Shown here: piece after piece, positions 50,824 through 58,503 of the stretch
How the letters are laid out: each line of letters opens with the position of its first letter
Numbering within the stretch: position 1 is the stretch's first letter
Assembly: GCF_006542425.1 (NCBI RefSeq)
Contig: NZ_VFID01000011.1
Location: forward strand, 124,001-188,000
Length of the DNA: 64,000 bases
Reading direction: 5' to 3'
From: Pseudoxanthomonas sp. z9
GTDB lineage: Bacteria; Pseudomonadota; Gammaproteobacteria; Xanthomonadales; Xanthomonadaceae
Program-made: the position numbers and the translations under genes
The notes under the pieces: model-generated
Told to the model about the DNA's origin: nothing
The model's database searches: none
What the model saw: only the letters and a program-made list of their open reading frames with translations

Positions 50824-52647
50824 TCAGGTCGCGCGCGGCGCGGCATCCGTGGAGGGCGCGGACGTGTCGGCATCGCCGTCGCTGGCATCGGCCTCGAACA
50901 GTTTCTCCAGATCGCCGACGGCGTCGCGCGCGGTCTGCACCACGGCCGCGTCGTCGTCGTAGACCAGATATTGCGCGCGCAGCAGCTTCTCGTCGTGCTC
51001 GCGGAAACGCCGGGCCTGCTGGGCCGCCGCCTCCGGCGAACGCCCCAGCGCCACCAGCGTCTGTTCGGCCATTTCCAGGCTCGTGCCCAGCGTCTCGCGG
51101 AACGGCTCAGTGCTCAGATCCATCAGCCGCCACGCGTGCTGGCGGTTGCGCGCGCGCGCCAGCACCTTGGCGTTCGGATACATGCGGCGGATCAGCCGCA
51201 CCGCCTTGATGTTGGTATCCGGGTCGTCCATCGCGATCACGAACACCCGGACGTGCTGCGCGCCGGCCGAGCGCAGCAGATCCGGCCGGGTGGGATCGCC
51301 GTAGTAGATGCGCGCGCCGCCGAACCGGCGCAGCGTGTCCACCGTCTCCGGGCTGTGTTCGAGGGCGACGAACGGGATCCGCTGCGAGGTCAGCACGCGC
51401 GCCACGATCTGGCCGAACCGCCCCATGCCGGCGATCAGCACCTGTGGCGTCTGGTCCGGGATGTCGTCGAAGGCACGCTGGTCCTGCACGGGCCGGGCGA
51501 TGCCCGAGACCCAGCGCGAGATGCCCATCATCAGCAGCGGGGTCAGCGCCATCGATACACCCACGATGGCGACCAGGCGATCCCGCACGTCGGCGTCCAG
51601 CAGCTTCACGCGCGCGGCTTCGTTGAACACCACGAAGGCGAACTCGCCACCCAGCCAAAGCGCGCCACCGAGCATCAGCGCGCCACGCACGCCCAGCCGT
51701 CCGGGCCACAGTCCCAGCAGGAACAGGATCGCGAACTTCACCGTCAGCAGCACCAGCACGCCGGCGCTGATGATCTGCGGTTCGGCGACCACCCGATCCA
51801 GATCGATGTCCATGCCCACGGCGATGAAGAACAGGCCCAGCAGCAGGCCCTTGAAGGGTTCGATCTGCGATTCCAGCTCGTGCCGGAATTCCGAATCCGA
51901 CAGCAGCACGCCGGCCAGGAACGCACCCAGCCCCGCGCTCAGCCCGGCCAGCTGCATGAACCAGGCCGTGCCCAGCACCACCAGCAGGGCGCTGGCGGTG
52001 AACACTTCCGGCATCCGCGTGCGTGCCACCACCCGGAACATGTGCCGCAGGACCAGTCGCCCGCCGAAGATGACGATCGCCATCGCGCCGATGGCCTGGA
52101 ACACCATGGTCCAGGTCAGGGTCTCGTTCTTGGCTCCGCCCAGCAGCGGAATCGCCGCCAGCAACGGAATCGCCACCAGATCCTGGAACAGCAGGATGGC
52201 GAAGCCGAGCCGGCCGTGTTCGCTGGTCAGCTCCTTGCGCTCGGACAGCAGCTGCAGGCTGACCGCGGTCGAGGACAGCGCCAGGCCCAGGCCGATGACC
52301 AGCGAGGTTTTCCAGTGGTGTTCGGCCAGCAGGGCGATGCCGCCCAGCGCCAGCGCGGTCAGCAGGACCTGCAGGCCGCCGGCGCCGAACACCGGCTTGC
52401 GCATCACCCGCAGGCGCGAGGGCGACAGTTCCAGGCCGATGACGAACAGCATCATCACCACGCCGATTTCCGCCGCATCCAGGATCCGGTCCGCATCCCG
52501 GACCAGCGCCATGCCGTCCGGTCCCAGCACCACGCCGGCGACCAGGTAGGCCAGCACCGCGCCGATGCCCAGCCGCTTGAACACCGGTACCGCGATGACC
52601 GCGGCCAGCAGAAACACCAACGTCAGTTCCAGGCCGCTACCGTGCAT
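50824..52647 (-). CDS. CPA2 family cation:proton antiporter with RCK/TrkA-N domain (Kef-like)
   Basis: The 607-aa protein has about 12 membrane helices with CPA2 text (GAVLAYLVAGVVLGPDGMAL, GLALSSTAVSLQLLSERKEL, GAFLAGVLLSDSEFRHELES), and a cytoplasmic TrkA-N/RCK domain (VLIAGMGRFGQIVARVL, IYYGDPTRPDLLRSAGAQ, VIAMDDPDTNIKAVRLI). A 90-residue acidic tail follows. It is close to KefB/KefC/YbaL, glutathione-gated potassium efflux systems. The KefF/KefG ancillary subunit is not adjacent. GAGGTGA lies before the ATG. It is divergent from the TonB-like cluster. Confidence 0.93.
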   Translation of the reverse strand: MHGSGLELTLVFLLAAVIAVPVFKRLGIGAVLAYLVAGVVLGPDGMALVRDADRILDAAEIGVVMMLFVIGLELSPSRLRVMRKPVFGAGGLQVLLTALALGGIALLAEHHWKTSLVIGLGLALSSTAVSLQLLSERKELTSEHGRLGFAILLFQDLVAIPLLAAIPLLGGAKNETLTWTMVFQAIGAMAIVIFGGRLVLRHMFRVVARTRMPEVFTASALLVVLGTAWFMQLAGLSAGLGAFLAGVLLSDSEFRHELESQIEPFKGLLLGLFFIAVGMDIDLDRVVAEPQIISAGVLVLLTVKFAILFLLGLWPGRLGVRGALMLGGALWLGGEFAFVVFNEAARVKLLDADVRDRLVAIVGVSMALTPLLMMGISRWVSGIARPVQDQRAFDDIPDQTPQVLIAGMGRFGQIVARVLTSQRIPFVALEHSPETVDTLRRFGGARIYYGDPTRPDLLRSAGAQHVRVFVIAMDDPDTNIKAVRLIRRMYPNAKVLARARNRQHAWRLMDLSTEPFRETLGTSLEMAEQTLVALGRSPEAAAQQARRFREHDEKLLRAQYLVYDDDAAVVQTARDAVGDLEKLFEADASDGDADTSAPSTDAAPRAT

Positions 52648-52712
52648 GCATTCACCTCGGGGTCGAAGGACATTATGCAGGCAGCCCCCGCGACCCGGGC
52701 CGGCCGCGGCGA

Positions 52713-52741
52713 TTGAAGCCGGCCACCACCCGCGCTAGGCT
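52713..52741 (+). promoter_or_regulatory. Promoter TTGAAG / 17 nt / TAGGCT upstream of the first TonB-like gene
   Basis: The -35 TTGAAG (52713-52718) and -10 TAGGCT (52736-52741) are 17 bases apart. The identical pair with the same spacing stands before the fourth TonB-like gene at 55410-55438, and sequences after the -10 (CGCTAGGCTCG, then GCGG, TCAT) also match. The repetition makes chance unlikely. Confidence 0.65.
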
Positions 52742-52769
52742 CGGCAGCGGTTCATCCAGGGAGCGGGAG

Positions 52770-53567
52770 ATGAAGGGGATTTGGGGAATCGCACTGTGGC
52801 TGCTGGCCGCCCTGGCCCAGGCACAGACACAGACCGCGGAGCTGCGGATGCCGGTGAACGGGGAAATCGGCATCGACCCGGCGGGTTCCGTATTCGACTA
52901 TCGCATCGACTCCGAACTGACGCCCGAGGTCAAGGCGTTGGTGGAGCGTTCGGTCCGACAATGGAAGTTCGAGCCGGTATTGCGTGGCGGAGTCGCCACC
53001 CATGCCAAGGCGCGCGTGCACCTGACCCTGATCGCGCACCAGGTGGACGGCGGATTCCAGCTGAAGGTGGAGGAGGCCCGCTTCTCGGGCTATCGCAAGA
53101 CAGCGCTGATGAATCCGCCACGCTATCCGCCGGAAGCCGCCCGGGCCGGCATCAGTGGCGATGTGCTGGTGGCGGTGCGGGTCGACGCCCAGGGCAAGGT
53201 TGTTGACGCCGCCGCGGTGCAGAGCGCGTGGCCGTACGAGAAGATCAGCGAAAGCGCGATGCGTTACTGGGGCAAGGTACTGGAAAAGGCATCCGTTGAT
53301 GCCGCCCGCAAGTGGCGGTTTGAACCGAGCGATCCCGCGCAATCCGAACCGGCCGATACCACGCTGGTGGTGCCGATCAGTTTTCGGGTGAACGCGCCCC
53401 TGGCCACGGGGGGATGGCGCCAGGAGTCGGCCGGACCCGCCAGGCCCATTCCCTGGCTGGAGCCCGCACAGCAGACCTTTGACGCGTCCGGATTGAAGCA
53501 GGGCGAAGTCCTGGCGCTGGACTACACGGTGAAACTGAAAACGTCCGTGGTGGGGACCGCGCTTTGA
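52770..53567 (+). CDS. TonB-C-like tandem-domain periplasmic protein, paralogue 1
   Basis: The 265-aa protein has a signal peptide (residues 1-20) and two related halves. The first (FDYRIDSELTPEVKALVERS, RQWKFEPVLRGG) has the WxFEP ending of a TonB-C domain; the second has the classical form NPPRYPPEAARAGISGDVLV, VRVDAQGKVVDAAAVQSAWP and ARKWRFEPSDP. There is no TM anchor plus Pro-rich spanning region as in TonB, so it is probably a soluble periplasmic relative. GGGAGCGGGAG precedes the ATG. Three paralogues follow. Confidence 0.8.
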   Translation: MKGIWGIALWLLAALAQAQTQTAELRMPVNGEIGIDPAGSVFDYRIDSELTPEVKALVERSVRQWKFEPVLRGGVATHAKARVHLTLIAHQVDGGFQLKVEEARFSGYRKTALMNPPRYPPEAARAGISGDVLVAVRVDAQGKVVDAAAVQSAWPYEKISESAMRYWGKVLEKASVDAARKWRFEPSDPAQSEPADTTLVVPISFRVNAPLATGGWRQESAGPARPIPWLEPAQQTFDASGLKQGEVLALDYTVKLKTSVVGTAL

Positions 53568-53623
53568 GCGGTTCCCGGGACCGACACGGAGATCGGTTGA
53601 TGGACGGGAAGAGGGAGCGGGAG

Positions 53624-54382
53624 ATGCAGAAACGGTGTTTGCGTCCGCAATCCAATCGGGTGCTGACGGCAATGCTGTTGATGGCCGGCACCCACGCCGC
53701 GTTGGCGGCGGGTCCCGCGGAAGAGGAGTTGGTCGTATTCCAGACCCGGGCCGCGGTGAGCATCGACGCGATGGGGCGTCCCACGGATATCCAGCTTCCG
53801 GAGCAGCTACCGGAGGCGGTGGCGTCCTTTGTCCGCAACCAGATCACGCAGTGGCGATTCCTCCCGCCTGATGTCGATGGACAGCCGCGCGCAGGCAAGA
53901 CCTTCCTCACATTGGGTGCGTGCGCCGCACCGGTAGCGGATGGCTATCAGTTGGCGATCGACTACAAGGGCGCCGGGCCTGGCGCGCCGCGACCGGACGG
54001 GAGGTCGCCGCCGCCGCAGTACCCGCTCGAAGCGGTGAAGCAACAGGTCGGCGGCAGGGGGCTGGTGCAGTTCCTGGTAGAACCGGATGGCAGCGTCACG
54101 CTGGAAACTGTCGAGTTCAAGCCGGCACGCAGCCAGCGCCTGTTCCAGCAGGCCATCGAGGATTGGGTGGAGCAGCTGCGTTTCATGCCGGAAGAAGTGG
54201 ACGGAAAGCCGGTCCGGACCCGAATGAGGATGCCCTTGCACTTCGAACGCCGCTTGCGCGGGACAGTGGCGGCGAACGCGAAGGCCGACAAGCCCGAGTG
54301 CACCGCACTGATGAAACAGGGCGACGAGCAGCGCCCAGTGGCCTTGGATTCGCCTTTCAGGCGGCTGGAAGGAGGAGGCTGA
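53624..54382 (+). CDS. TonB-C-like tandem-domain periplasmic protein, paralogue 2
   Basis: This 252-aa paralogue starts at 53624 after GGGAGCGGGAG, the same RBS context as paralogue 1, although a longer frame opens at 53564. Signal peptide about residues 1-28. The first half (LPEAVASFVRNQITQWRFLPP) and the second half (PPPQYPLEAVKQQVGGRGLV, FLVEPDGSVTLETVEFKPAR, QAIEDWVEQLRFMPEEVDGK) each end in the TonB-C W/L-x-F-x-P pattern. It is the most diverged of the four, and ends CTALMKQGDEQRPV, without the conserved tail of paralogues 3 and 4. Confidence 0.76.
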   Translation: MQKRCLRPQSNRVLTAMLLMAGTHAALAAGPAEEELVVFQTRAAVSIDAMGRPTDIQLPEQLPEAVASFVRNQITQWRFLPPDVDGQPRAGKTFLTLGACAAPVADGYQLAIDYKGAGPGAPRPDGRSPPPQYPLEAVKQQVGGRGLVQFLVEPDGSVTLETVEFKPARSQRLFQQAIEDWVEQLRFMPEEVDGKPVRTRMRMPLHFERRLRGTVAANAKADKPECTALMKQGDEQRPVALDSPFRRLEGGG

Positions 54383-54441
54383 GTCGTCATGGTGGATATG
54401 CAGGCGTTCCGGTGTCGGACGAATAGCGGAGGAGCAACGTC

Positions 54442-55323
54442 ATGATCATGGAAATGCGCGGAATGGGCCGATGGCTGGCGATCGCATTGCTGCTCGGTAT
54501 CGCCTGCGCGGCGGTTGCCGGTATCAAGGAAGTCCGCGCGCAGGTCGAGGCCAGCATGCTGGTGACCGGCGTGGTCATCATCGAGCCGGACGGCACGGTG
54601 GCGGAACTGGATCTCGATCAACGCGAGAAACTGCCATCGGCCGTGGCCGATCTGATCGACAAGGCCGCCATGAGCTGGAAGTTCGAACCGATCCTGGTCG
54701 ATGGCGTCGCGCGCCGCGGCAAGGCGCGGATGAGCTTGCGGGTGGTGGCCAACAAGTTGCCGAATGGCGACTTCCAGGTGGCGCTGCGCGGTGGCCATTT
54801 CGGCGACGAGGCGATCAGTCCGGAAGAGCGCCAGAAGCGCAATGACTCCGTGCGGAGCGTCAAGCTCTTGCCGCCCGCCTATCCGGGAGGCGCGGCGCGC
54901 GCGGGCGCACAGGGCACCGTGTATCTGGTGGTGAAGGTGGCGCGCGATGGCACGGTTGCGGATGTGATCGCCGAACAGGTCAATCTGGGCTTTGTCGGCA
55001 ACGAGCGATTGATGCAGCAGGCCCGTGACGCGTTCTCCGAGTCGGCCCTGGCGGTGGCGAAGAAATGGATCTTCCGGCCGCCAACGGAAGGAGCGGAGGC
55101 AGCGGCGCCGTTCTGGCTGGTGCGGGTGCCCGTGGATTACAAGATGCCCGGGAAGAAAGCGCCGGGCTACGGCCGGTGGGAGGTCTATGTTCCGGGCCCC
55201 CGCCAGAGTGCGCCGTGGATGCAATCGGAGCATGGCGAGGACGACGCTCCGGACGCCATGGTGGCCGGCGGCGTCTACGAGATCGGCAAGGGCCGGCGCC
55301 TGCTCACGCCGCTGTCGGGCTGA
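54442..55323 (+). CDS. TonB-C-like tandem-domain periplasmic protein, paralogue 3
   Basis: This 293-aa paralogue has a signal peptide (residues 1-27) after MIMEMRGMG and a good GGAGGAG RBS. Module 1: VEASMLVTGVVIIEPDGTV, REKLPSAVADLIDKAAMSWK, FEPILVDGVARRGKARMSL. Module 2: LLPPAYPGGAARAGAQGTVY, VKVARDGTVADVIAEQVNLG, AKKWIFRPPTEG. The tail VYEIGKGRRLLTPLSG is identical in paralogue 4. Lacking a membrane anchor, it is a double TonB-C-like periplasmic protein of unknown partner. Confidence 0.8.
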   Translation: MIMEMRGMGRWLAIALLLGIACAAVAGIKEVRAQVEASMLVTGVVIIEPDGTVAELDLDQREKLPSAVADLIDKAAMSWKFEPILVDGVARRGKARMSLRVVANKLPNGDFQVALRGGHFGDEAISPEERQKRNDSVRSVKLLPPAYPGGAARAGAQGTVYLVVKVARDGTVADVIAEQVNLGFVGNERLMQQARDAFSESALAVAKKWIFRPPTEGAEAAAPFWLVRVPVDYKMPGKKAPGYGRWEVYVPGPRQSAPWMQSEHGEDDAPDAMVAGGVYEIGKGRRLLTPLSG

Positions 55324-55409
55324 GTGTTGCCTGGCCTTGGACGCGGAGATGCTCCGTTAGCCGGGGCGTTCGCGCAATTTCCCGTGACCTGCGGGAATGT
55401 CAATGTTAA

Positions 55410-55438
55410 TTGAAGGCGGTTTCCTCGCCCGCTAGGCT
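55410..55438 (+). promoter_or_regulatory. Promoter TTGAAG / 17 nt / TAGGCT upstream of the fourth TonB-like gene
   Basis: TTGAAG (55410-55415) and TAGGCT (55433-55438) are 17 bases apart, an exact match in both boxes and spacing to 52713-52741. Downstream, the leader CGCTAGGCTCG, GCGG, TCAT is also shared, which argues that the promoter was duplicated with the gene. Confidence 0.65.
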
Positions 55439-55466
55439 CGATGGCGGATCATTCGAGGAACTTGCG

Positions 55467-56345
55467 ATGAAAGGAACATTGGCAATCGCGCGCGCTTGCC
55501 TGTGCGTCGCGGCACTGCTGATCAGCGGCGCTGCCAGTGCGGCGTTGAGCATCAAGGAGATCAGGAAGCAGACCGAGGCCAGCATGCTGGTGACCGGCTG
55601 GGTGATCATTGAAGCCGACGGCACGGTTGGCCGGCTCGATATCGATCAGCGGGAGAAGTTGCCGAAAGCGGTTGCGGAGTTGATCGAGAAGGCCTCGGGC
55701 AGTTGGAGGTTCGAACCGGTCGTGATTGATGGCCATCCTCGGCGTGGCAAGGCGAGGATGAGCTTGCGGGTGGTGGCCAACCGGCTCGAGGATGGCAACT
55801 ACCGGGTGGCGCTGACCGGTGGCCACTTTGGTGACGAAGCGGATCCGGAAAAGCTCCGGCAGCGCGCTGACTCGGTTCGCTCCCTTCAGATGACGCCACC
55901 GCGTTTTCCGGAGAATGCCGTGCGCATGGGCGCGCGCGGCAGCGTGTACCTGGTGATCAAGGTGGAGCGGGACGGTTCGGTCGGCGACGTGCTTGCCGAG
56001 CAGGTCAACCTGGGTACTGTCGGCAACGAACGCCAGATGCAGCAGATGCGCAAATGGCTTTCGGAAGCGGCGTCGACGGCGGCCAGGCGCTGGCGATTCC
56101 AGCCGCCCACCGAAGGCGACACCGCCAACGCCCCGTTCTGGCAGGTTCGCGTACCGGTGGATTTCCTCTTCCGGGGCGAAAAGATGCCCGATTACGGCGA
56201 ATGGCGCGCGTACATTCCCGGGCCTCGCCAGAGCGTGCCCTGGATGGAATCGCAGGACGATGCGTGCGTGCCGGATGCGCTGGTGGCCGGGGAGGTGTAC
56301 GAGATCGGCAAGGGCCGGCGCCTGCTCACGCCGCTGTCGGGCTGA
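55467..56345 (+). CDS. TonB-C-like tandem-domain periplasmic protein, paralogue 4
   Basis: This 292-aa protein is closest to paralogue 3: EASMLVTGWVIIEADGTVGR, REKLPKAVAELIEKASGSWR, FEPVVIDGHPRRGKARMSL in module 1, and MTPPRFPENAVRMGARGSVY, IKVERDGSVGDVLAEQVNLG, ARRWRFQPPTEG in module 2, ending with the shared VYEIGKGRRLLTPLSG. A signal peptide occupies residues 1-26. GAGGAACTT precedes the ATG. It has its own copy of the promoter and is followed by a hairpin terminator. Confidence 0.8.
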   Translation: MKGTLAIARACLCVAALLISGAASAALSIKEIRKQTEASMLVTGWVIIEADGTVGRLDIDQREKLPKAVAELIEKASGSWRFEPVVIDGHPRRGKARMSLRVVANRLEDGNYRVALTGGHFGDEADPEKLRQRADSVRSLQMTPPRFPENAVRMGARGSVYLVIKVERDGSVGDVLAEQVNLGTVGNERQMQQMRKWLSEAASTAARRWRFQPPTEGDTANAPFWQVRVPVDFLFRGEKMPDYGEWRAYIPGPRQSVPWMESQDDACVPDALVAGEVYEIGKGRRLLTPLSG

Positions 56346-56358
56346 GGTAAGCAGGTAC

Positions 56359-56385
56359 GGAACGCCCGCATTACGGGGGCGTTCC
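56359..56385. terminator. Hairpin terminator between paralogue 4 and the cyclase gene
   Basis: GGAACGCCC and GGGCGTTCC form a 9-bp stem around CATTACGG-type loop bases. It lies 14 bases after the paralogue 4 stop and between convergent genes, so it can serve both. No clear T-run follows. Confidence 0.6.
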
Positions 56386-56407
56386 GGTAACGCCGGTACG
56401 CGCGCGA

Positions 56408-57406
56408 CTATCGCAACGGCAGTGCGATCGGTCGCAACGGCGCCGCGTCGCCACCCCGGATCTTCAGCGGACCGCCGATGAAGGCGAACTCGTAGACCTT
56501 GTCGCGCGACAACTCGTCCAGGGCGATCAGCTCGATGATCGGCACGCCCTGCTCGGCCAGCAGGTAGGTGTGCAGCGGAACGTAGGCGTCAGGTTCCTGC
56601 GAGGGAAAGGTCTCGAAGCTCAGGTTGTCGGCGCCGACCACCATCGCCCCGCTATCCTCGACCAGGTAGCGCGCCGCGTCCAGGCTCATGCCTGGAGGAT
56701 TGGCCATATAGGCGCCCGGCTGGTCGAACAGGCGCATCCGGCCAGTGCGGATCAGCACGACGTCGCCGCGTTGCAGCTTCACCTTCTGCTTCGCCAGCGC
56801 CGCCTGCAAATCCGCGCGGGTGATGCGGTACTGATCCGGCAGCATCTCCACGCCCTTGGCGGCGGCGACGTCGACCAGCACGCCGCGCGCGATCAGATTC
56901 GGGAATTTCTCGATGCCGGCCTTGCGCCAGCCACGATCGCCCAGGTGTTCGTCGGCGCTGAAGCCATTCCAGATCCGCCCGTGCAGGCCGAAATGGTTGA
57001 GCGCGTCGATGTGGGTGCCGGTATGGCTGTACATCGAGAATGCGGTGCCGGTGTAGCTGGTGCTGGCGTTGAGCGCATCGCCCACGCCCATCGGATCGTC
57101 GACGGCGGTGCCGCGCGGCGTGTGGGTCATCCAGAACTGGTAGTGCGGATCGCCCGCGCCCTGCCAGCTGGGCATGCCGATGTAGTAGTCGGTCGCCAGG
57201 TCGTAGGCGCGGCGGCCATCGACGCGCGACAGGATCGCGGCGCGCGACTCGGGCGTGATCAGGTTGAGACGGCCGATTTCGTCGCCGGGGCCCCAGGGGC
57301 TGGTGCCGACCTCGCCGGCATGGCCGGTCGCGGCGGCGGACAGGGAAGCGGCCAGCAGCGCGGACAGGGCCAGACGACGCAGGGGATGGGGAAGGGAAGC
57401 ACTCAT
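56408..57406 (-). CDS. Cyclase family protein (kynurenine-formamidase-like fold), secreted
   Basis: The 332-aa protein has a signal peptide (residues 1-30) and the metal-dependent cyclase/KynB motif HTGTHIDALNH (residues 128-138), plus ADNLSFETFP and ELIALDEL. The family hydrolyses N-formylkynurenine or related amides and lactones. The leader suggests a periplasmic role and an unknown substrate, so it is not simply KynB. It starts 118 bp downstream of the LysR gene on the same strand, and may be regulated by it. Confidence 0.85.
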   Translation of the reverse strand: MSASLPHPLRRLALSALLAASLSAAATGHAGEVGTSPWGPGDEIGRLNLITPESRAAILSRVDGRRAYDLATDYYIGMPSWQGAGDPHYQFWMTHTPRGTAVDDPMGVGDALNASTSYTGTAFSMYSHTGTHIDALNHFGLHGRIWNGFSADEHLGDRGWRKAGIEKFPNLIARGVLVDVAAAKGVEMLPDQYRITRADLQAALAKQKVKLQRGDVVLIRTGRMRLFDQPGAYMANPPGMSLDAARYLVEDSGAMVVGADNLSFETFPSQEPDAYVPLHTYLLAEQGVPIIELIALDELSRDKVYEFAFIGGPLKIRGGDAAPLRPIALPLR

Positions 57407-57524
57407 GTTGCGGGAATCCTTGTGGAGGGGGCGCCTGTACAGCAGGCGGCCCGGGGATTCCCAGCTTGAGCGCGTGGCTGGCGGTGAAAAATGCCCCGCG
57501 CGTGCGGACAGTTTTCGCTGCCGG

Positions 57525-58433
57525 TTACGAATCGCTCGCCAGCAGGGGTGGAAGCGCCTGGGCGAGGAAATCGACGAAGACCTGCACCTTGGGCGGCAGG
57601 TGCCGCGTGGTGGGATAGATCGCATACACCTGCCGGGACGGATAACCGCAGGCCGGCAGGACGCGCCGCAGTCGGCCGTCGGCGATGGCCGGTGCGGCCA
57701 GGAACGAAGGCAGCGCGCCGATGCCAAGGCCCGCGCACAACAGATCACGCAGCATCAGGCTGTTGTTGACGACGGTGCGCGCCGGCGGCAGCGCCACCCG
57801 CGTCGTTCCTTCGGGGCCCTGCAATTGCCAGCTGTCGGGCGTGTCGGCCAGCGCATAGGCGAGCACATCGTGTTCCTGCAGATCGGAAGGCGCACCTGGC
57901 ACGCCGCGCCGCTGCAGATAGTCCGGCGAAGCGCACAGCATCTGCTGGACCGTGCCGAGCCGGCGCGCGATCAGCGAGGAATCCTCCAGCGTGCTGCGCA
58001 CGCGCAGGGACACATCGAAGCCGGTGCCGATCACGTCGAGCACACGATCGTCCAGCGCCAGATCCAACTTCAGCCGCGGATGCCGGGCCAGGAAATCCCC
58101 GAGCAGCGGCGACAGCACGGCCAGGCCGAACGAGGTCGGTGCGTTGACCCGCAGGCGTCCCTCGACCTGCCCGACCTGCGCGCGCAACGCGTGCTCGACC
58201 CGATCCATTTCGTCCAGCAGCCGGCTGCATTCGGCGAAGTAGACCTGCCCGGCGTCGGTCAGGCTCATCCGGCGGGTGGTCCGCTGCAGCAGCACCGCGC
58301 CCAGGTGTTCCTCCAGTTGCCGGATCTGCTTGCTCAGGCCGGCCGCGGACGCGCCCAGATCCTCGGCGGCGCGGGCGAAGCCGCCCAGTTCGACAACCCG
58401 CCGGAAGGCGCGCATCGCGTTGAGTTGATCCAT
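57525..58433 (-). CDS. LysR family transcriptional regulator
   Basis: The 302-aa protein has an N-terminal winged helix (MRAFRRVVELGGFARAAEDL, SAAGLSKQIRQLEEHLGAVL, TRRMSLTDAGQVYFAECSRL) and a LysR substrate domain (AVLSPLLGDFLARHPRLKLD, LALDDRVLDVIGTGFDVSLR). It resembles the CrgA/DsdC-like LysR group common in xanthomonads. It lies upstream of the cyclase gene on the same strand, not divergent, so its target is not obvious from layout. It follows rho, from which a terminator separates it. Confidence 0.93.
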   Translation of the reverse strand: MDQLNAMRAFRRVVELGGFARAAEDLGASAAGLSKQIRQLEEHLGAVLLQRTTRRMSLTDAGQVYFAECSRLLDEMDRVEHALRAQVGQVEGRLRVNAPTSFGLAVLSPLLGDFLARHPRLKLDLALDDRVLDVIGTGFDVSLRVRSTLEDSSLIARRLGTVQQMLCASPDYLQRRGVPGAPSDLQEHDVLAYALADTPDSWQLQGPEGTTRVALPPARTVVNNSLMLRDLLCAGLGIGALPSFLAAPAIADGRLRRVLPACGYPSRQVYAIYPTTRHLPPKVQVFVDFLAQALPPLLASDS

Positions 58434-58461
58434 GGCGGTATCGGGAGAGGAGGCTGGAAAT

Positions 58462-58489
58462 GAAAACGCCGGCGTGGGCCGGCGTTTTC
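58462..58489 (-). terminator. Intrinsic terminator of rho
   Basis: GAAAACGCCGG and CCGGCGTTTTC form an 11-bp stem around a 6-base loop, just past the rho stop at 58504. On the minus strand the stem ends in four T residues. It separates rho from the LysR gene. Confidence 0.75.
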
Positions 58490-58503
58490 GTCTTGCTGGG
58501 GGT

